A DNA stretch of 64,000 nucleotides from Sphingobium sp. SYK-6 (GTDB lineage: Bacteria > Pseudomonadota > Alphaproteobacteria > Sphingomonadales > Sphingomonadaceae), in assembly GCF_000283515.1 (NCBI RefSeq), contig NC_015976.1, positions 2,822,501 to 2,886,500 on the forward strand, in the 5' to 3' direction. Positions 1 through 8,063 of the stretch are shown here, one piece after another (position 1 is the stretch's first letter; each line of letters opens with the position of its first letter). Below the pieces are notes generated by a model. The model made no database searches. It was not told the DNA's origin and saw nothing but the letters and a program-made list of their open reading frames with translations. A program made the translations under genes and the position numbers.

Positions 1-2
1 TT

Positions 3-212
3 CAAACGACCGCGGCCGAAGGCGAGCGGCAATTTCGGTTCGATGCTTCCGATGCGATGGATTTCTTGACCCATCCTCGTGCTTGGACCGCGACTGGTCT
101 AAGGACGCCTGCCGACGGCCGGCTCGGCGATGAAAGGTACGAAGGCGATCCCGACGACTGGATCGAAATCGAGTTCGGCGAGCCGGATCCAGCCATTACT
201 CCCTTTCGTTGA
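3..212 (+). CDS. Partial hypothetical protein, C-terminal 69 residues
   Basis: An open frame enters from before the window and ends at a TGA at 210-212, twelve bases before the end of the convergent relaxase gene. The visible part is acidic and ends in EIEFGEPDPAITPFR. No domain is recognised. The reading frame is the only support, so this may be the tail of a real gene facing the relaxase or a chance open frame. Confidence 0.35.
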   Translation, partial: QTTAAEGERQFRFDASDAMDFLTHPRAWTATGLRTPADGRLGDERYEGDPDDWIEIEFGEPDPAITPFR

Positions 213-223
213 ACCTGTGCCGA

Positions 224-2209
224 TCAGGAAATGCTCGGCCCACTCCGTTGACGCCCTAGCGACCAACTGATCCCACCGTCGCGCATGATGCCGGACACCG
301 ACTTGCCAACATGCGGCCCCAGCACCGGGCGCCAAGGGACCAATGTGAAATCCCGCGAGCGCTCGATCAGCGCATGCCGGCCGCTCACCAGCTCGACCGT
401 GCGTGCGAACCGGCCCTCGATCCGCTCATGCTGCCCTGCCTCGGCGAACGGCAGGCCCAGCTCGTCGGAAAGCTGCCCGGCCACGCGCAGCAACTCGCGC
501 CGCTGAAGCGCGGTGAGCATATCTGGCCGCGGCGTCCATTGTCCGTCCATCTCCTCGGCAAGCCCCTGCGCCATCAGCCATTGCCGCCGCCGCGCCTGCG
601 CCTGAACGGCATCTTGCCCGAACGCGGCGTCGCGCAGCGGCTCCGGCGTGGGCGCGACCAGCTCGCGGTCGAGCCAGGTCGCCGCATCGGCGTCGACCAG
701 TTTCTCCAGGGGCAGGTGCGAGAGTGTTTCCACCGCAATCGGCCGATCCCTGGCGCGCGCCGCTTCATAGGCGGCGGCGCGGTCGAGATGATCGGGCGCG
801 ATGATCCAGGCGCCGTCGGGCTCCCGCTCAACCGCCTTCGTCAGTCGCCGCATCGCCTCCAGCCGGCGCACATGACTTTCGGCGAACGCTTCGGTGGCGC
901 TCGGATCGTGGCGAAGATGCGCATCAACCGTAAAACGCCCGCCATTGGCGGCAGCGACTTCAGCCACGGTGCGATCGGCAGCGCGGATGCCCGTTTCGAC
1001 CGGCGTAATGCGAACGATCGCGCCGGTCGCATGAGCCTCGACATTTTCGCCCTTGCCGATCGCAACATAGTGCGAGCGTCCGTCGGCCGCCTCGACGATC
1101 AGGTAATGGCGATCGGCATGTTCATCGGACAGGCCGCGCTCGGCGATACGACCGACCAGCGGACGGGCACCCGGCGCGGTGGGATCGTAGATTGCCTGGT
1201 CGGCGATCGCCAGCGCCTGGCCGCGCGCGGCATAAGCACGCTGCATCGTGCGGATGATGTCGCCGCGCTCGCCCATGCGCCGGAGCGTGCCTGCGAGATC
1301 CGGCGCAAGCCGCCAATGGGCCGCGCCGAACTGCGTTGCCAGGCCCAGGCGCTCCAGCTTCTTCAGCCGGCCCATGCGGATGGCCTGATCGAAGGCGCCA
1401 CGCGCGTCCGAGCTGACGAGGATATTGGCGTCGGCCTCGCGGATCAGCGCGCGGTCGATGCTGGTCAGTCGTTCCTGTCCGACCTCGGCGCGCAGTCGCT
1501 GCTCGATCGCGTCGTCAGTGCGCGGTCCCAGGTCGAGATCGACCAGCTCGCAGGCGCGCTCGCGCAGGCCGTGGCTGATATAGTCGCGGGCGATGACGAG
1601 ATCGCGGCCGCGCTCGTCGATCCCGCGGACGATGATATGGGTGTGCGGGTGGCCCGTATTGTAATGATCGACCGCCACCCAATCGAGCTTCGTTCCGAGA
1701 TCCTCCTCCATCCGGGTCATGAGACGCCGGGTGAGCGGCTTCAGATCCTCATAGTCCGCGCCGTCCTCGGGGCTGACGATGATGCGGAACTGGTGACGGT
1801 CGTCCCTGGCCTGGTCGAGCCAGGCGTTGCGATCGACCTTGTCGGTTTCGGCGCCATAGAGCTGGCCGCGATCGCCATCGCGGGTGGTGCCATCACGCTC
1901 GACATAGCGAAGATGCGCCTTGGCGACAGCGAAACCCTTGCCGCCCAGGGTGACCGGCCTGATCTTGACGATGACGCGGCGCTGGCGAAACGCGGCGAAG
2001 CGGTCGCGGCTGGCGAGCACGCGGCCGACCCCGGCGCCGCGCCCGATCCGGCTGCCGGTGAAGCCCGGCTTGCGCGACAGTCCCGGCGCGCCGCCGCGCG
2101 CGAGGTTGGCGGCGGCGATGACGCGGTGGAGAAACTTGCGCGGCGACCGCGACTTGCTACCGCCGCGGATGCGGCCCAGCCGAGGCTCGAACTCGTCTTC
2201 GGTGCTCAT
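224..2209 (-). CDS. rlxS: Relaxase/mobilization nuclease, DUF3363 type (RlxS)
   Basis: This is a VirD2-like relaxase that would nick DNA at an origin of transfer and lead the strand out of the cell. The protein is about 661 residues. The N-terminal third carries the three-histidine metal motif HPHTHIIVRG near residue 195, and the C-terminal part matches the DUF3363 region, ending in GISWSLGRQR, typical for the family. I chose the ATG at 2209 (MSTEDEFEPRLGRIRG) because that is the usual family start. An in-frame ATG at 2263 would add 18 atypical residues. No good Shine-Dalgarno is visible before either start. The genes that follow on the same strand (transglycosylase, TraF peptidase) fit a conjugation or mobilisation role. 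Confidence 0.9.
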   Translation of the reverse strand: MSTEDEFEPRLGRIRGGSKSRSPRKFLHRVIAAANLARGGAPGLSRKPGFTGSRIGRGAGVGRVLASRDRFAAFRQRRVIVKIRPVTLGGKGFAVAKAHLRYVERDGTTRDGDRGQLYGAETDKVDRNAWLDQARDDRHQFRIIVSPEDGADYEDLKPLTRRLMTRMEEDLGTKLDWVAVDHYNTGHPHTHIIVRGIDERGRDLVIARDYISHGLRERACELVDLDLGPRTDDAIEQRLRAEVGQERLTSIDRALIREADANILVSSDARGAFDQAIRMGRLKKLERLGLATQFGAAHWRLAPDLAGTLRRMGERGDIIRTMQRAYAARGQALAIADQAIYDPTAPGARPLVGRIAERGLSDEHADRHYLIVEAADGRSHYVAIGKGENVEAHATGAIVRITPVETGIRAADRTVAEVAAANGGRFTVDAHLRHDPSATEAFAESHVRRLEAMRRLTKAVEREPDGAWIIAPDHLDRAAAYEAARARDRPIAVETLSHLPLEKLVDADAATWLDRELVAPTPEPLRDAAFGQDAVQAQARRRQWLMAQGLAEEMDGQWTPRPDMLTALQRRELLRVAGQLSDELGLPFAEAGQHERIEGRFARTVELVSGRHALIERSRDFTLVPWRPVLGPHVGKSVSGIMRDGGISWSLGRQRSGPSIS

Positions 2210-2283
2210 GGAAAGGGTGATCCGGCCAGCGAAAAGCCGACCATGCGCGCTGGCGAAATCCATGAAAACCGGTGCCGCTGAAC

Positions 2284-2425
2284 ATGGCGGAAATCCGCCA
2301 TTTCTTGCCCAACCGGCACTGCCTTCGCACCGGCGGCACTGTTTTCCGCTCTAGAAAAACAATGTGCAGACAATAACTTATGGCATGGCGGCGGAGCCGG
2401 TAGTGCTGTAGCTTCTCTATCTTGC
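2284..2425. other. Candidate origin of transfer beside the relaxase gene
   Basis: The non-coding stretch 2210-2540 upstream of the relaxase holds a perfect palindrome at 2284-2301 (ATGGCGGA-AA-TCCGCCAT) and, on the + strand at 2418-2425, TATCTTGC, one base from the TATCCTGC-like nick site used by several VirD2/TraI-type relaxases. An inverted repeat plus a nick-like motif next to the relaxase is the usual oriT layout. This is inference from position and resemblance only. Confidence 0.3.
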
Positions 2426-2540
2426 CTTACCCCTTCTGCTCCTGCTCCCCGCCCCTGCTGCCACTTCGTGCTCGATCACGTTCTCCGTGCAACGATCAAA
2501 ATGGGGGAGCGACGCCCTTGCGGACATCGCTCCGGACCGG

Positions 2541-2699
2541 TCATTCCAGCGCTGCGTTTCCTGTTCCCAACGCGGCCTCGAGCCGCGCTTTCTCCGTCAG
2601 CGCCATCGCCAGTTCGGCCCTGATCTGAGCCTCCTCGACAGGGTTCGATATGGCTCCTAGCTCGGCGCGCAGCTCCTCGATCTGAGCTTCGATTGTCAT
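2541..2699 (-). CDS. Small hypothetical protein (52 aa)
   Basis: A short frame starting MTIEAQIEELRAELG and ending TGNAALE is preceded by GAGGAA eight bases before its ATG, a good ribosome binding site. The sequence is rich in Ala, Glu and Leu with heptad spacing, so it is probably one coiled-coil helix. It lies between the transglycosylase and relaxase genes on the same strand and is probably co-transcribed with them. The function is unknown. Confidence 0.5.
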   Translation of the reverse strand: MTIEAQIEELRAELGAISNPVEEAQIRAELAMALTEKARLEAALGTGNAALE

Positions 2700-2963
2700 G
2701 TCCGGTTCCTCGCTTTGCTGTGAAAGACGAGGCTGGCCGCTGGGTGGATCGGGTCGGGTCAGGAGATCGTGGCGCTGGGCGCCACGACCGCACGAGCGGC
2801 GATGGGGGTCACGATTTTCCTGGCGCCGCGCGACGCTGACGAAGGAGAGCCGACGCTGGTTCGCCAGGAAAATGGTGGGGCCCCGTCGTCTCTTGAGGCG
2901 GCCCGATCCAGCCTGCACACTGGGACGAACTGAGCAGACATCCCCTTTCCGGGTTGCGCCGCC

Positions 2964-3590
2964 CTATGGTCGCGCGCGGTCGGAAGCCGTGTTTAGATCG
3001 ACAAAAATGCCATTGCCATTCGGCTGTCGGGGGGGCTGTCCAGTAGCCCTGCCCGCAGAGAAAAACAGCCTGTCGCCGGAAAGAATGCCAGGCGGCATGG
3101 CAGGCGAAAATGGCATCCGGGCAAGCACCGCGAGATAGGCCCGGGTCTCGCCCGGAAGCGGACGGCCCGTCCGAAGGTGCTCCGCATAGCGTGTTGGGCC
3201 GGCATTGTAGGCCCCAAACAGCCCCGGGTAGCCGAACCGATCATGCATCAGCCGCAGATAGGCCGCGCCCGCCAGGATGTTGTCGCGCGGATCATGAGGA
3301 TCGGGCCCAAGCCCGAGCCGGCCGCGCATTTCCGCATAGGTGCCCGGCATGAGCTGCATCAGGCCCATCGCTCCGGCACGGCTGGTGATCGGTTGGCCAT
3401 CGAGGGTCGTCCTTCCGCGGCTTTCGGCGCGCATGACGGCAATGATCCAGGCTTCCGGTAGGCCGAAGCGCTGTGAGGCTTCGGCGATGATCGGCTGCCA
3501 TCTCGAGACCGGATCTTCAGCGACACGAGCGCTTGCCGGGGCCGCGACCAGCAGTGCCAGCGCGACCGCGATCGTCTTCAGCGCCGCCAC
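2964..3590 (-). CDS. Lytic transglycosylase (SLT domain)
   Basis: This is a periplasmic muramidase expected to open peptidoglycan locally for the mating channel. The protein has 208 residues, a signal peptide ending near APASA, and then the SLT fold. Visible motifs are the catalytic Glu in MRAESRG, the GAMGLMQLMPGT motif, and NILAGAAYLRLM followed by FGAYNAGP. The chosen GTG at 3590 sits inside the end of the TraF peptidase gene (13-base overlap), so the two are translationally coupled. A longer in-frame opening reaches 4328, but it runs antiparallel in codon sense to the peptidase and is a shadow. Its place in the mobilisation cluster supports a VirB1-like role. Confidence 0.88.
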   Translation of the reverse strand: MAALKTIAVALALLVAAPASARVAEDPVSRWQPIIAEASQRFGLPEAWIIAVMRAESRGRTTLDGQPITSRAGAMGLMQLMPGTYAEMRGRLGLGPDPHDPRDNILAGAAYLRLMHDRFGYPGLFGAYNAGPTRYAEHLRTGRPLPGETRAYLAVLARMPFSPAMPPGILSGDRLFFSAGRATGQPPRQPNGNGIFVDLNTASDRARP

Positions 3591-4138
3591 AAAAGATGCG
3601 CCTTGCCGATGATGCCATCCGCTTGGGTCGGCCCGAAATAGCGCCCGTCGAATGACGCCGGGTTGTCCATCAGGAGGAGCAATGCGCCATCGCGCAAGGT
3701 GACGCAGCCGGTCCACCAGGGCATCGGACGACCACGCGCATCGGTGGTCAGACGCCGCGCAATTGTCCGATCGTTGACGCTCAACGCCGACCCGGATGCG
3801 CAGACCCTGTCGCCCGGCGCGGCGGCGACGCGCTTCACCAGCGGTACATTGAAGGGGATGTAGCGGCGCTCCGCACCAAGCCGGCGCGCGGTCTCGGGTG
3901 GCCAGGCGATCACCATATCGCCGGTCCGAATTCGCTCGGGCGCGGTCACGGCATAGAGGCCGACCGGCGCGCTGGCCGATGTATTCCAGACCAGTAGCTG
4001 GCGCGGCGGCAGCGCGATCGTTGCGGCGAGACATGCGACCCCGATCCCGAGGATCGCTGCGCGATGGCGGAGCGTGCGGCGGCGCTGCCTGGCGTCCCGC
4101 AGCGCATCGCCCCAGCGGGAAAGCCCGCGCCCGCTCAT
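3578..4138 (-). CDS. traF: S26 family signal peptidase, TraF-like
   Basis: This is a membrane-anchored serine peptidase of 186 residues, of the kind that matures pilins or other conjugation proteins. The order is a basic N-terminus, one membrane segment around residues 27-45 (ILGIGVACLAATIAL), then the S26 catalytic region. The nucleophile Ser is in TSASAPVGLYAV and the general-base Lys is in VKRVAAAPGD. The C-terminal part has the family's FDGRYFGP motif. Its start overlaps the stop of the upstream HTH gene by ATGA, and its end overlaps the transglycosylase, so all three are one operon. Confidence 0.88.
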   Translation of the reverse strand: MSGRGLSRWGDALRDARQRRRTLRHRAAILGIGVACLAATIALPPRQLLVWNTSASAPVGLYAVTAPERIRTGDMVIAWPPETARRLGAERRYIPFNVPLVKRVAAAPGDRVCASGSALSVNDRTIARRLTTDARGRPMPWWTGCVTLRDGALLLLMDNPASFDGRYFGPTQADGIIGKAHLLWRR

Positions 4139-4359
4139 CGCCGGCCTCCGTTGCGCGAGGCCTCGGACCAGGCGATGAGATCGTCGATATGGTAGAGGAC
4201 ATAGCGCGCGTGGCGGCGGAAGGCGGGACCTTCTCCGCGCCGGCGCATGCGCTCCAGTGTGCGCATCGACAGGCCGAGAAAGTGTCCGGCCTGGGCGGTG
4301 TTGAGAAACGGATTGCTGGTGCGCGCACGCTCGGCGCGCGTCATATCATCATCGTCCAT
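4135..4359 (-). CDS. Helix-turn-helix DNA-binding protein (excisionase/AlpA-like)
   Basis: A 74-residue protein with a MerR/AlpA-like winged helix: FLNTAQAGHFLGLSMRTLERM for the helix-turn-helix, followed by the short wing GPAFRRHARYVLYHIDDLIAW. Proteins of this type act as directionality factors or regulators on mobile elements. The ATG at 4359 gives the compact family length, whereas the longer in-frame extension to 4542 crosses the hairpin at 4441-4477. The stop overlaps the traF start by four bases. Confidence 0.8.
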   Translation of the reverse strand: MDDDDMTRAERARTSNPFLNTAQAGHFLGLSMRTLERMRRRGEGPAFRRHARYVLYHIDDLIAWSEASRNGGRR

Positions 4360-4440
4360 GTCGGGCTCCGTTCCGGGCGGCGCCGTGCTGGTCTGGGGGC
4401 GGCCCGGTACGGCGTACTTCGCCTGCCGACGGCGATGGTG

Positions 4441-4477
4441 GGAGTGTCGAATCCGCCAGAGGCGAATTCGACACTCC
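4441..4477 (-). terminator. Strong hairpin between the DUF736 and HTH genes
   Basis: A 37-base inverted repeat with 12-bp perfect outer arms (GGAGTGTCGAAT / ATTCGACACTCC), one mismatch, 4 more pairs (CGCC/GGCG) and a 3-base loop. It begins ten bases after the DUF736 stop on the minus strand. It has no U-tract on the minus strand and only TTT on the plus strand, so it may stall or stabilise RNA, or be a protein binding site, rather than act as a classic terminator. Confidence 0.5.
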
Positions 4478-4486
4478 TTTGGCCGG

Positions 4487-4786
4487 TCAGCGCGACCAGA
4501 TGAGCTTGTGCTCGCCTTCGTCGCTCTGGGTGAGCGTCGCATAGATCGGGGCCGGGAAGGACGGATCGTCGAGCTTGAGGCTCAGATATTCGAGGCCGGT
4601 TTCGCGCGCCGCCTTGGTCCAGCCCGCGCCGAATTCGACGCCGTTGGCGTTGACGCGGTGGTCGGGCGCCTTGTCATGCTCGCGCTCGCAGGGCCGGATC
4701 GTGGCCTTGACGCGCAGGGTCAGGGTGCGGATTTCGCCGGTGTAGATGCCGTTCTCGCCGCGGATGAAGCTGCCAATCTGTGCCAT
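4487..4786 (-). CDS. DUF736 family protein
   Basis: A 99-residue protein starting MAQIGSFIRGENGIYTGEIRTL and carrying the family's EFGAGWTKAARETGLEYLSLKLDDPSFPAPIYATL block (given here in two adjoining parts: EFGAGWTKAARETGLEYL and SLKLDDPSFPAPIYATL). DUF736 proteins are found on conjugative plasmids and integrative elements of alphaproteobacteria. They are small, soluble and of unknown biochemical role. It is the first gene of the minus-strand run leading to traF. A strong hairpin follows it, which may uncouple its expression from the rest. Confidence 0.88.
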   Translation of the reverse strand: MAQIGSFIRGENGIYTGEIRTLTLRVKATIRPCEREHDKAPDHRVNANGVEFGAGWTKAARETGLEYLSLKLDDPSFPAPIYATLTQSDEGEHKLIWSR

Positions 4787-4974
4787 GTCGTCATTCCTTT
4801 TCAGTCTCGACGCCGCCCGATTGCGGCCTCGATGCGGTTGTCGGGCCGCAGGCCGGACGGCGCGCACCCGCAGGGCCGAAGCGGAAGCGGAGGACGGCGG
4901 GAGGCGGGCTTCTTGCCGCGCGAGGAAGGCGTGGCACACGCCGGGGAAGAAGCCCGTCGGTTCGCCGTTGCGCG

Positions 4975-5175
4975 ATGAAGGACGGACAGCGGCAAACCGC
5001 TCAATCGAACAGGCCGCCGGCAGCGCAGACCGAAAAGTCGGGCGACAATGAAACGGGAATGCGTCAGCCCCGATGGGACGGCCTACGCCCGAAACCAGCG
5101 CCTGTGGTCCCCCTGCCGCCCGTTGCCCGCCCGCCGCGACGCTCCTACAAGCGGCGGACGGAGGGGGAACGATGA
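4975..5175 (+). CDS. Small basic, proline-rich hypothetical protein (66 aa)
   Basis: The frame starts MKDGQRQTAQSNRPP and ends RRSYKRRTEGER. Its TGA overlaps the ATG of the next gene (ATGA at 5172-5175), which suggests translational coupling and is the main reason to call it. It is rich in Pro, Arg and Gln, looks unstructured, and could bind nucleic acid. No ribosome binding site is obvious. The 190 bases before it, up to the divergent DUF736 start, show nothing else. Confidence 0.4.
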   Translation: MKDGQRQTAQSNRPPAAQTEKSGDNETGMRQPRWDGLRPKPAPVVPLPPVARPPRRSYKRRTEGER

Positions 5176-5387
5176 CGGTACTGGATCAGGTGCGGGGATT
5201 GGTCGAGCGGCTGGCGCCGACACCGATCTGCGACGACTGCATCACCGGCAAGCTCGGCCTTTCGGTGCGCCAGCATGCCAATCACAAGACACGCGAGCTG
5301 GCTGGCAGTGCGGGGTTCGAGCGCCGCAAGGATGTCTGCTCAATCTGCGGCGAGACACGAATCGTGATCCGCCGCGCGCGGAAATAG
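5172..5387 (+). CDS. Small zinc-ribbon-like hypothetical protein (71 aa)
   Basis: The frame starts MTVLDQVRGLVERLAPTPIC and ends RIVIRRARK. It has two CxxC knuckles, CDDC in the N-terminal third and CSIC near the C-terminus, with a conserved helix (LGLSVRQHANHKTRELAG) between them, suggesting one structural zinc site. GGAGGGGG lies five bases before the ATG. Similar small proteins occur in mobile elements of this group, but no function is known to me. Confidence 0.6.
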   Translation: MTVLDQVRGLVERLAPTPICDDCITGKLGLSVRQHANHKTRELAGSAGFERRKDVCSICGETRIVIRRARK

Positions 5388-5389
5388 CA

Positions 5390-5711
5390 TGCCGATCAGG
5401 CTGTCTTTTCCGGTCGGTGCGTTTGCCCTGCCGCTGACCGCGCCATTGGAGCACCTGTCACCGGTCGGATTGCTGATGTAACCGATGGCGATACCTTCCA
5501 GCTGGAGAGCGGCGAACGCATCCGGATCGGCGGTATCCATGCGCCGGAACTGCATCAATGCCAGGCGGCAAGAACAGCGGCAAGCGGTCGATCTGGTCCA
5601 ACGGCAAGCACACGCGCGCAGACTGAGCCTGTAAAGCCGCAATATCAGAAATATGTCGCAACCGGTTTCCGCCGCATCGTCGAGGATGACCCGGACCTGC
5701 CCGTTCCCTGA
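5390..5711 (+). pseudogene. Decayed thermonuclease (SNase-like) gene
   Basis: Just after the zinc-ribbon gene, an ATG at 5390 opens a signal-like stretch (MPIRLSFPVGAFALPLTAP) that stops at 5480. The nuclease core is in another frame: GRIADVTDGDTFQLESGERI, then RIGGIHAPELHQCQ, clearly the N-terminal half of a staphylococcal-nuclease-like domain (DGDT and the D/HAPE motif). After HQCQ the similarity is lost and the frame ends at 5711. The original C-terminal Arg/Glu catalytic region is not recognisable. At least one frameshift and a deletion have occurred. An intact relative is at 44163-44642. Confidence 0.65.
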
Positions 5712-5817
5712 AACGAAATGCCGCGCGCCGACGCCCGTCAGGGCCGAGGCGAGCGGCGAAATTTTCAACCAGCCGGAAAGAAGAGCGGACGGCGGAAAAC
5801 CGCCGCCCGCATCGAGA

Positions 5818-7575
5818 TCAGGCCGCGAGCGCCATCGGCTCGGCCTCGGCTTCGCCCGCAAGCATCGCCCGCGCCGCTTCGACCCTGGCATGGGCGGCGA
5901 CGGTGGCGACGCCGCCGCGCGCGGTATAGGCGGCGGGGGGGAAGGCCATCCATTTCGGCACCCAGCGTTCGACCCTGGTCCTCCCATCCTTGCCGTCGAG
6001 ATGATCGCGGACGATGCGCTTCAGGGTCATGGTCGTCTCGTCCGCATTGGCGCTGGCGACCTGCTCGCCCGCCATTTCGGCGACGATCTGGCCGAGCACT
6101 TCCTTATCACGGATCAGCTCGAACAAAGCCGCGTCGGCCTGCCACCAGTCGGCCATATCGACGGTCAGACAGGCGCCGACCGCATCGACGGCGGCGCTGC
6201 CGACTGCCAGCGTTTCGCCCATGACAAGGACGATGACCTCCATCAGCGCCGGGTCGGACAGGTTGAGCAGGCGCAGGAACAGGCTCGCCACGCCATAATC
6301 GTCGCCATTGCCGCCGGTCACGGTCGCTTCCTCGGGCGAGAAACCGAGCAGCGCGAACACGGCGCGGCGATGCTCGTCGAAGCGGGTTTCGGCAAGGCAG
6401 GTTTCGACGGACTCGCGCACCGCATCGTTGCGAGCGGTCTGCGGGTCGGGCTTCACGCTCCACAGGTGCGAGCCGACGATGGCATGGGCGACCATGAGAC
6501 GCAGCGCGACCGCCGGATGGCTAAGGAGAGCGGCCCGCACCGCCGCATGGCGATGGAGATGGACATAGGCGGCGAGGGTGCTGGTGAGTTCGGCGCGCAC
6601 CGGCTTCGTCCCGCTCGCGGGGGTCGCGCCCGTTTCAGCGCGGCGGGCTTCCTTGCGCGTGAGATAGCCCTCATGGAACACCACCTCGCCATTGGCGCGC
6701 AGGGCAATATAGACGCGCCCGCCCTTGCGCTTCTGCGCGCGTTCATGCTCCCAGGTCTGGAAATGCTCGCCGGGCGGCACGATCACGACATCGCTCCAGC
6801 CATTTTCCAGATAGGCGGCCTTCTTGGTCTCGATCGCCGCATTCTGTGCGGTCCAGAAAGCATCAGCGTCCGCGAAATAGCGGTCCTCGCCGAAAAGATC
6901 GCCGGTGATCGGCCCCTTGAAGCTGTCCACGTCGAACAGGGCGTGCCTGACCGGGATCGCCTGTCCTCCGAACAGCCATGCCTTCACCTGATGCCCGGTC
7001 GGCGCCCGGGCTTGCGGATCGTCGATCAGCGCCAGCCATGCCTTTTGCTGGCTCTCTCTGGCAAGGGTCAGGTGGCGGACAGTGGCCGCATCGATCTTCT
7101 CCCTGCGGTAGAGATCGCGGATACGCGGGAGCAGATTGCCAAGGGCGAGGACGCGCCGGACCGTCAACTCGGGCAGCCCGAAGGTCTCCGAAATGTCGGC
7201 CACGTCGCGGCCTTCCCTGACCAGCCGGGCGAAGCTCTCCCACTGGGTCACCTCGTCGGGGTCGAGCCGCGCCATGTTCTCGATCATCGAGGCTTCGATG
7301 GCGGCGGCATCATCGCCGTCCCCGAGAATGGCGCAGGGCAAAGGCCCGTGGTCGATGCCTTCGGCGCGGGCAATGCCATCGGCGGTCCAGCGCCGCGCGC
7401 CTGCGACGATGCCGCAACGGCCTTCGTCATTGGCGGGCTTGACCAGCAGCGGCAGTATGATGCCGCGCTTGCGGACAGTGGCGATGATGTCGCTCACGTC
7501 CAGGGCGCGTCTGCCGTAGCGCATATTTGTCTTGTCGATGAACAGCTTGTCATGATCGATGAAGTCGAGTTTCAT
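5818..7575 (-). CDS. ParB/RepB/Spo0J-family nuclease-like protein (585 aa)
   Basis: The N-terminal 95 residues form a ParB-type domain (start MKLDFIDHDKLFIDKTNMRYG, with LLVKPANDEGRCGIVAGARRW as the NTP-binding box), followed by an HTH region (VADISETFGLPELTVRRVLAL). The long C-terminal part (about 370 residues) is typical of the large ParB-like proteins on sphingomonad plasmids and integrative elements. It probably helps maintain or regulate the element. AGGAG precedes the ATG. It ends well before any ParA, and no parA is seen in the window, so a partition role is not proven. Confidence 0.85.
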   Translation of the reverse strand: MKLDFIDHDKLFIDKTNMRYGRRALDVSDIIATVRKRGIILPLLVKPANDEGRCGIVAGARRWTADGIARAEGIDHGPLPCAILGDGDDAAAIEASMIENMARLDPDEVTQWESFARLVREGRDVADISETFGLPELTVRRVLALGNLLPRIRDLYRREKIDAATVRHLTLARESQQKAWLALIDDPQARAPTGHQVKAWLFGGQAIPVRHALFDVDSFKGPITGDLFGEDRYFADADAFWTAQNAAIETKKAAYLENGWSDVVIVPPGEHFQTWEHERAQKRKGGRVYIALRANGEVVFHEGYLTRKEARRAETGATPASGTKPVRAELTSTLAAYVHLHRHAAVRAALLSHPAVALRLMVAHAIVGSHLWSVKPDPQTARNDAVRESVETCLAETRFDEHRRAVFALLGFSPEEATVTGGNGDDYGVASLFLRLLNLSDPALMEVIVLVMGETLAVGSAAVDAVGACLTVDMADWWQADAALFELIRDKEVLGQIVAEMAGEQVASANADETTMTLKRIVRDHLDGKDGRTRVERWVPKWMAFPPAAYTARGGVATVAAHARVEAARAMLAGEAEAEPMALAA

Positions 7576-7661
7576 GGGACTACTCCTTTTGAGTGCCGGT
7601 CCCGTTGATCTTGCCGGATGGCGGGACCGGCTTTCTGATCGGCGGCGAACGGCCGCCCGCG

Positions 7662-8063
7662 TCATCCGCCGTTGCCGGTCGGAAGCTCGGAAGCGCCGCG
7701 CGCTGCGCGGCGGAGCAGCGATTCGGCTTGGAGGATCGAACCGGCGCGGCGCGCCCATTCGGCCCAGACCGACAGCGGCCGGTCCGTCCCGAACGCGATG
7801 TCGCGTTCGATGCGCAGGCCGTACGGCAGGCGGACGCTGGCGATTTCGGACAGGCTGAACACCCCGAGCCCGGGGCAGCCGAACCCGAGATCGGCAAGGC
7901 CGAACAGGGTGTCGCCATCCTCGTAAAGCTCGGTCGCCAGCCATGTGGCCGCGCCCAGGGGATTGAACAATTTGACCAGGGGCAGCGGATCGTGGCCGGG
8001 CAGATTGATGTTGCCGGCGTTGGCCTGCAGGGCGGCGCGAAGCCCGGGCGTGAGGAGGATCAT
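7662..8063 (-). CDS. DUF2958 domain-containing protein
   Basis: A 133-residue protein of the DUF2958 family: start MILLTPGLRAALQANAG, then DPLPLVKLFNPLGAATWLATEL and DTLFGLADLGFGCPGLGVFS. These proteins are common next to ArdC genes on mobile elements. Their role is unknown. The ATG at 8063 overlaps the ArdC stop by ATGA, so the two are co-translated, and the ParB-like gene follows on the same strand. Confidence 0.85.
   Translation of the reverse strand: MILLTPGLRAALQANAGNINLPGHDPLPLVKLFNPLGAATWLATELYEDGDTLFGLADLGFGCPGLGVFSLSEIASVRLPYGLRIERDIAFGTDRPLSVWAEWARRAGSILQAESLLRRAARGASELPTGNGG

Noticed and set aside
311-2281. A 656-codon open frame on the + strand opposite the relaxase gene
   Set aside because: It is a GC-driven antisense shadow. 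The minus-strand frame has the HxHxH relaxase motif and DUF3363 end, while the + frame has no family pattern.
2964-4328. A 454-residue fusion of an N-terminal extension with the transglycosylase
   Set aside because: The extension overlaps the whole traF gene in another frame. The transglycosylase has its own signal peptide and GTG start at 3590.
5818-7575. The ParB-like gene as part of a plasmid partition operon
   Set aside because: No parA-like ATPase gene or parS-like repeat is visible nearby, so I kept only the domain-level call.
5653-7608. A 651-codon + strand frame over the ParB-like gene
   Set aside because: Shadow of the ParB-like gene, which has a proper ribosome binding site and domain order.
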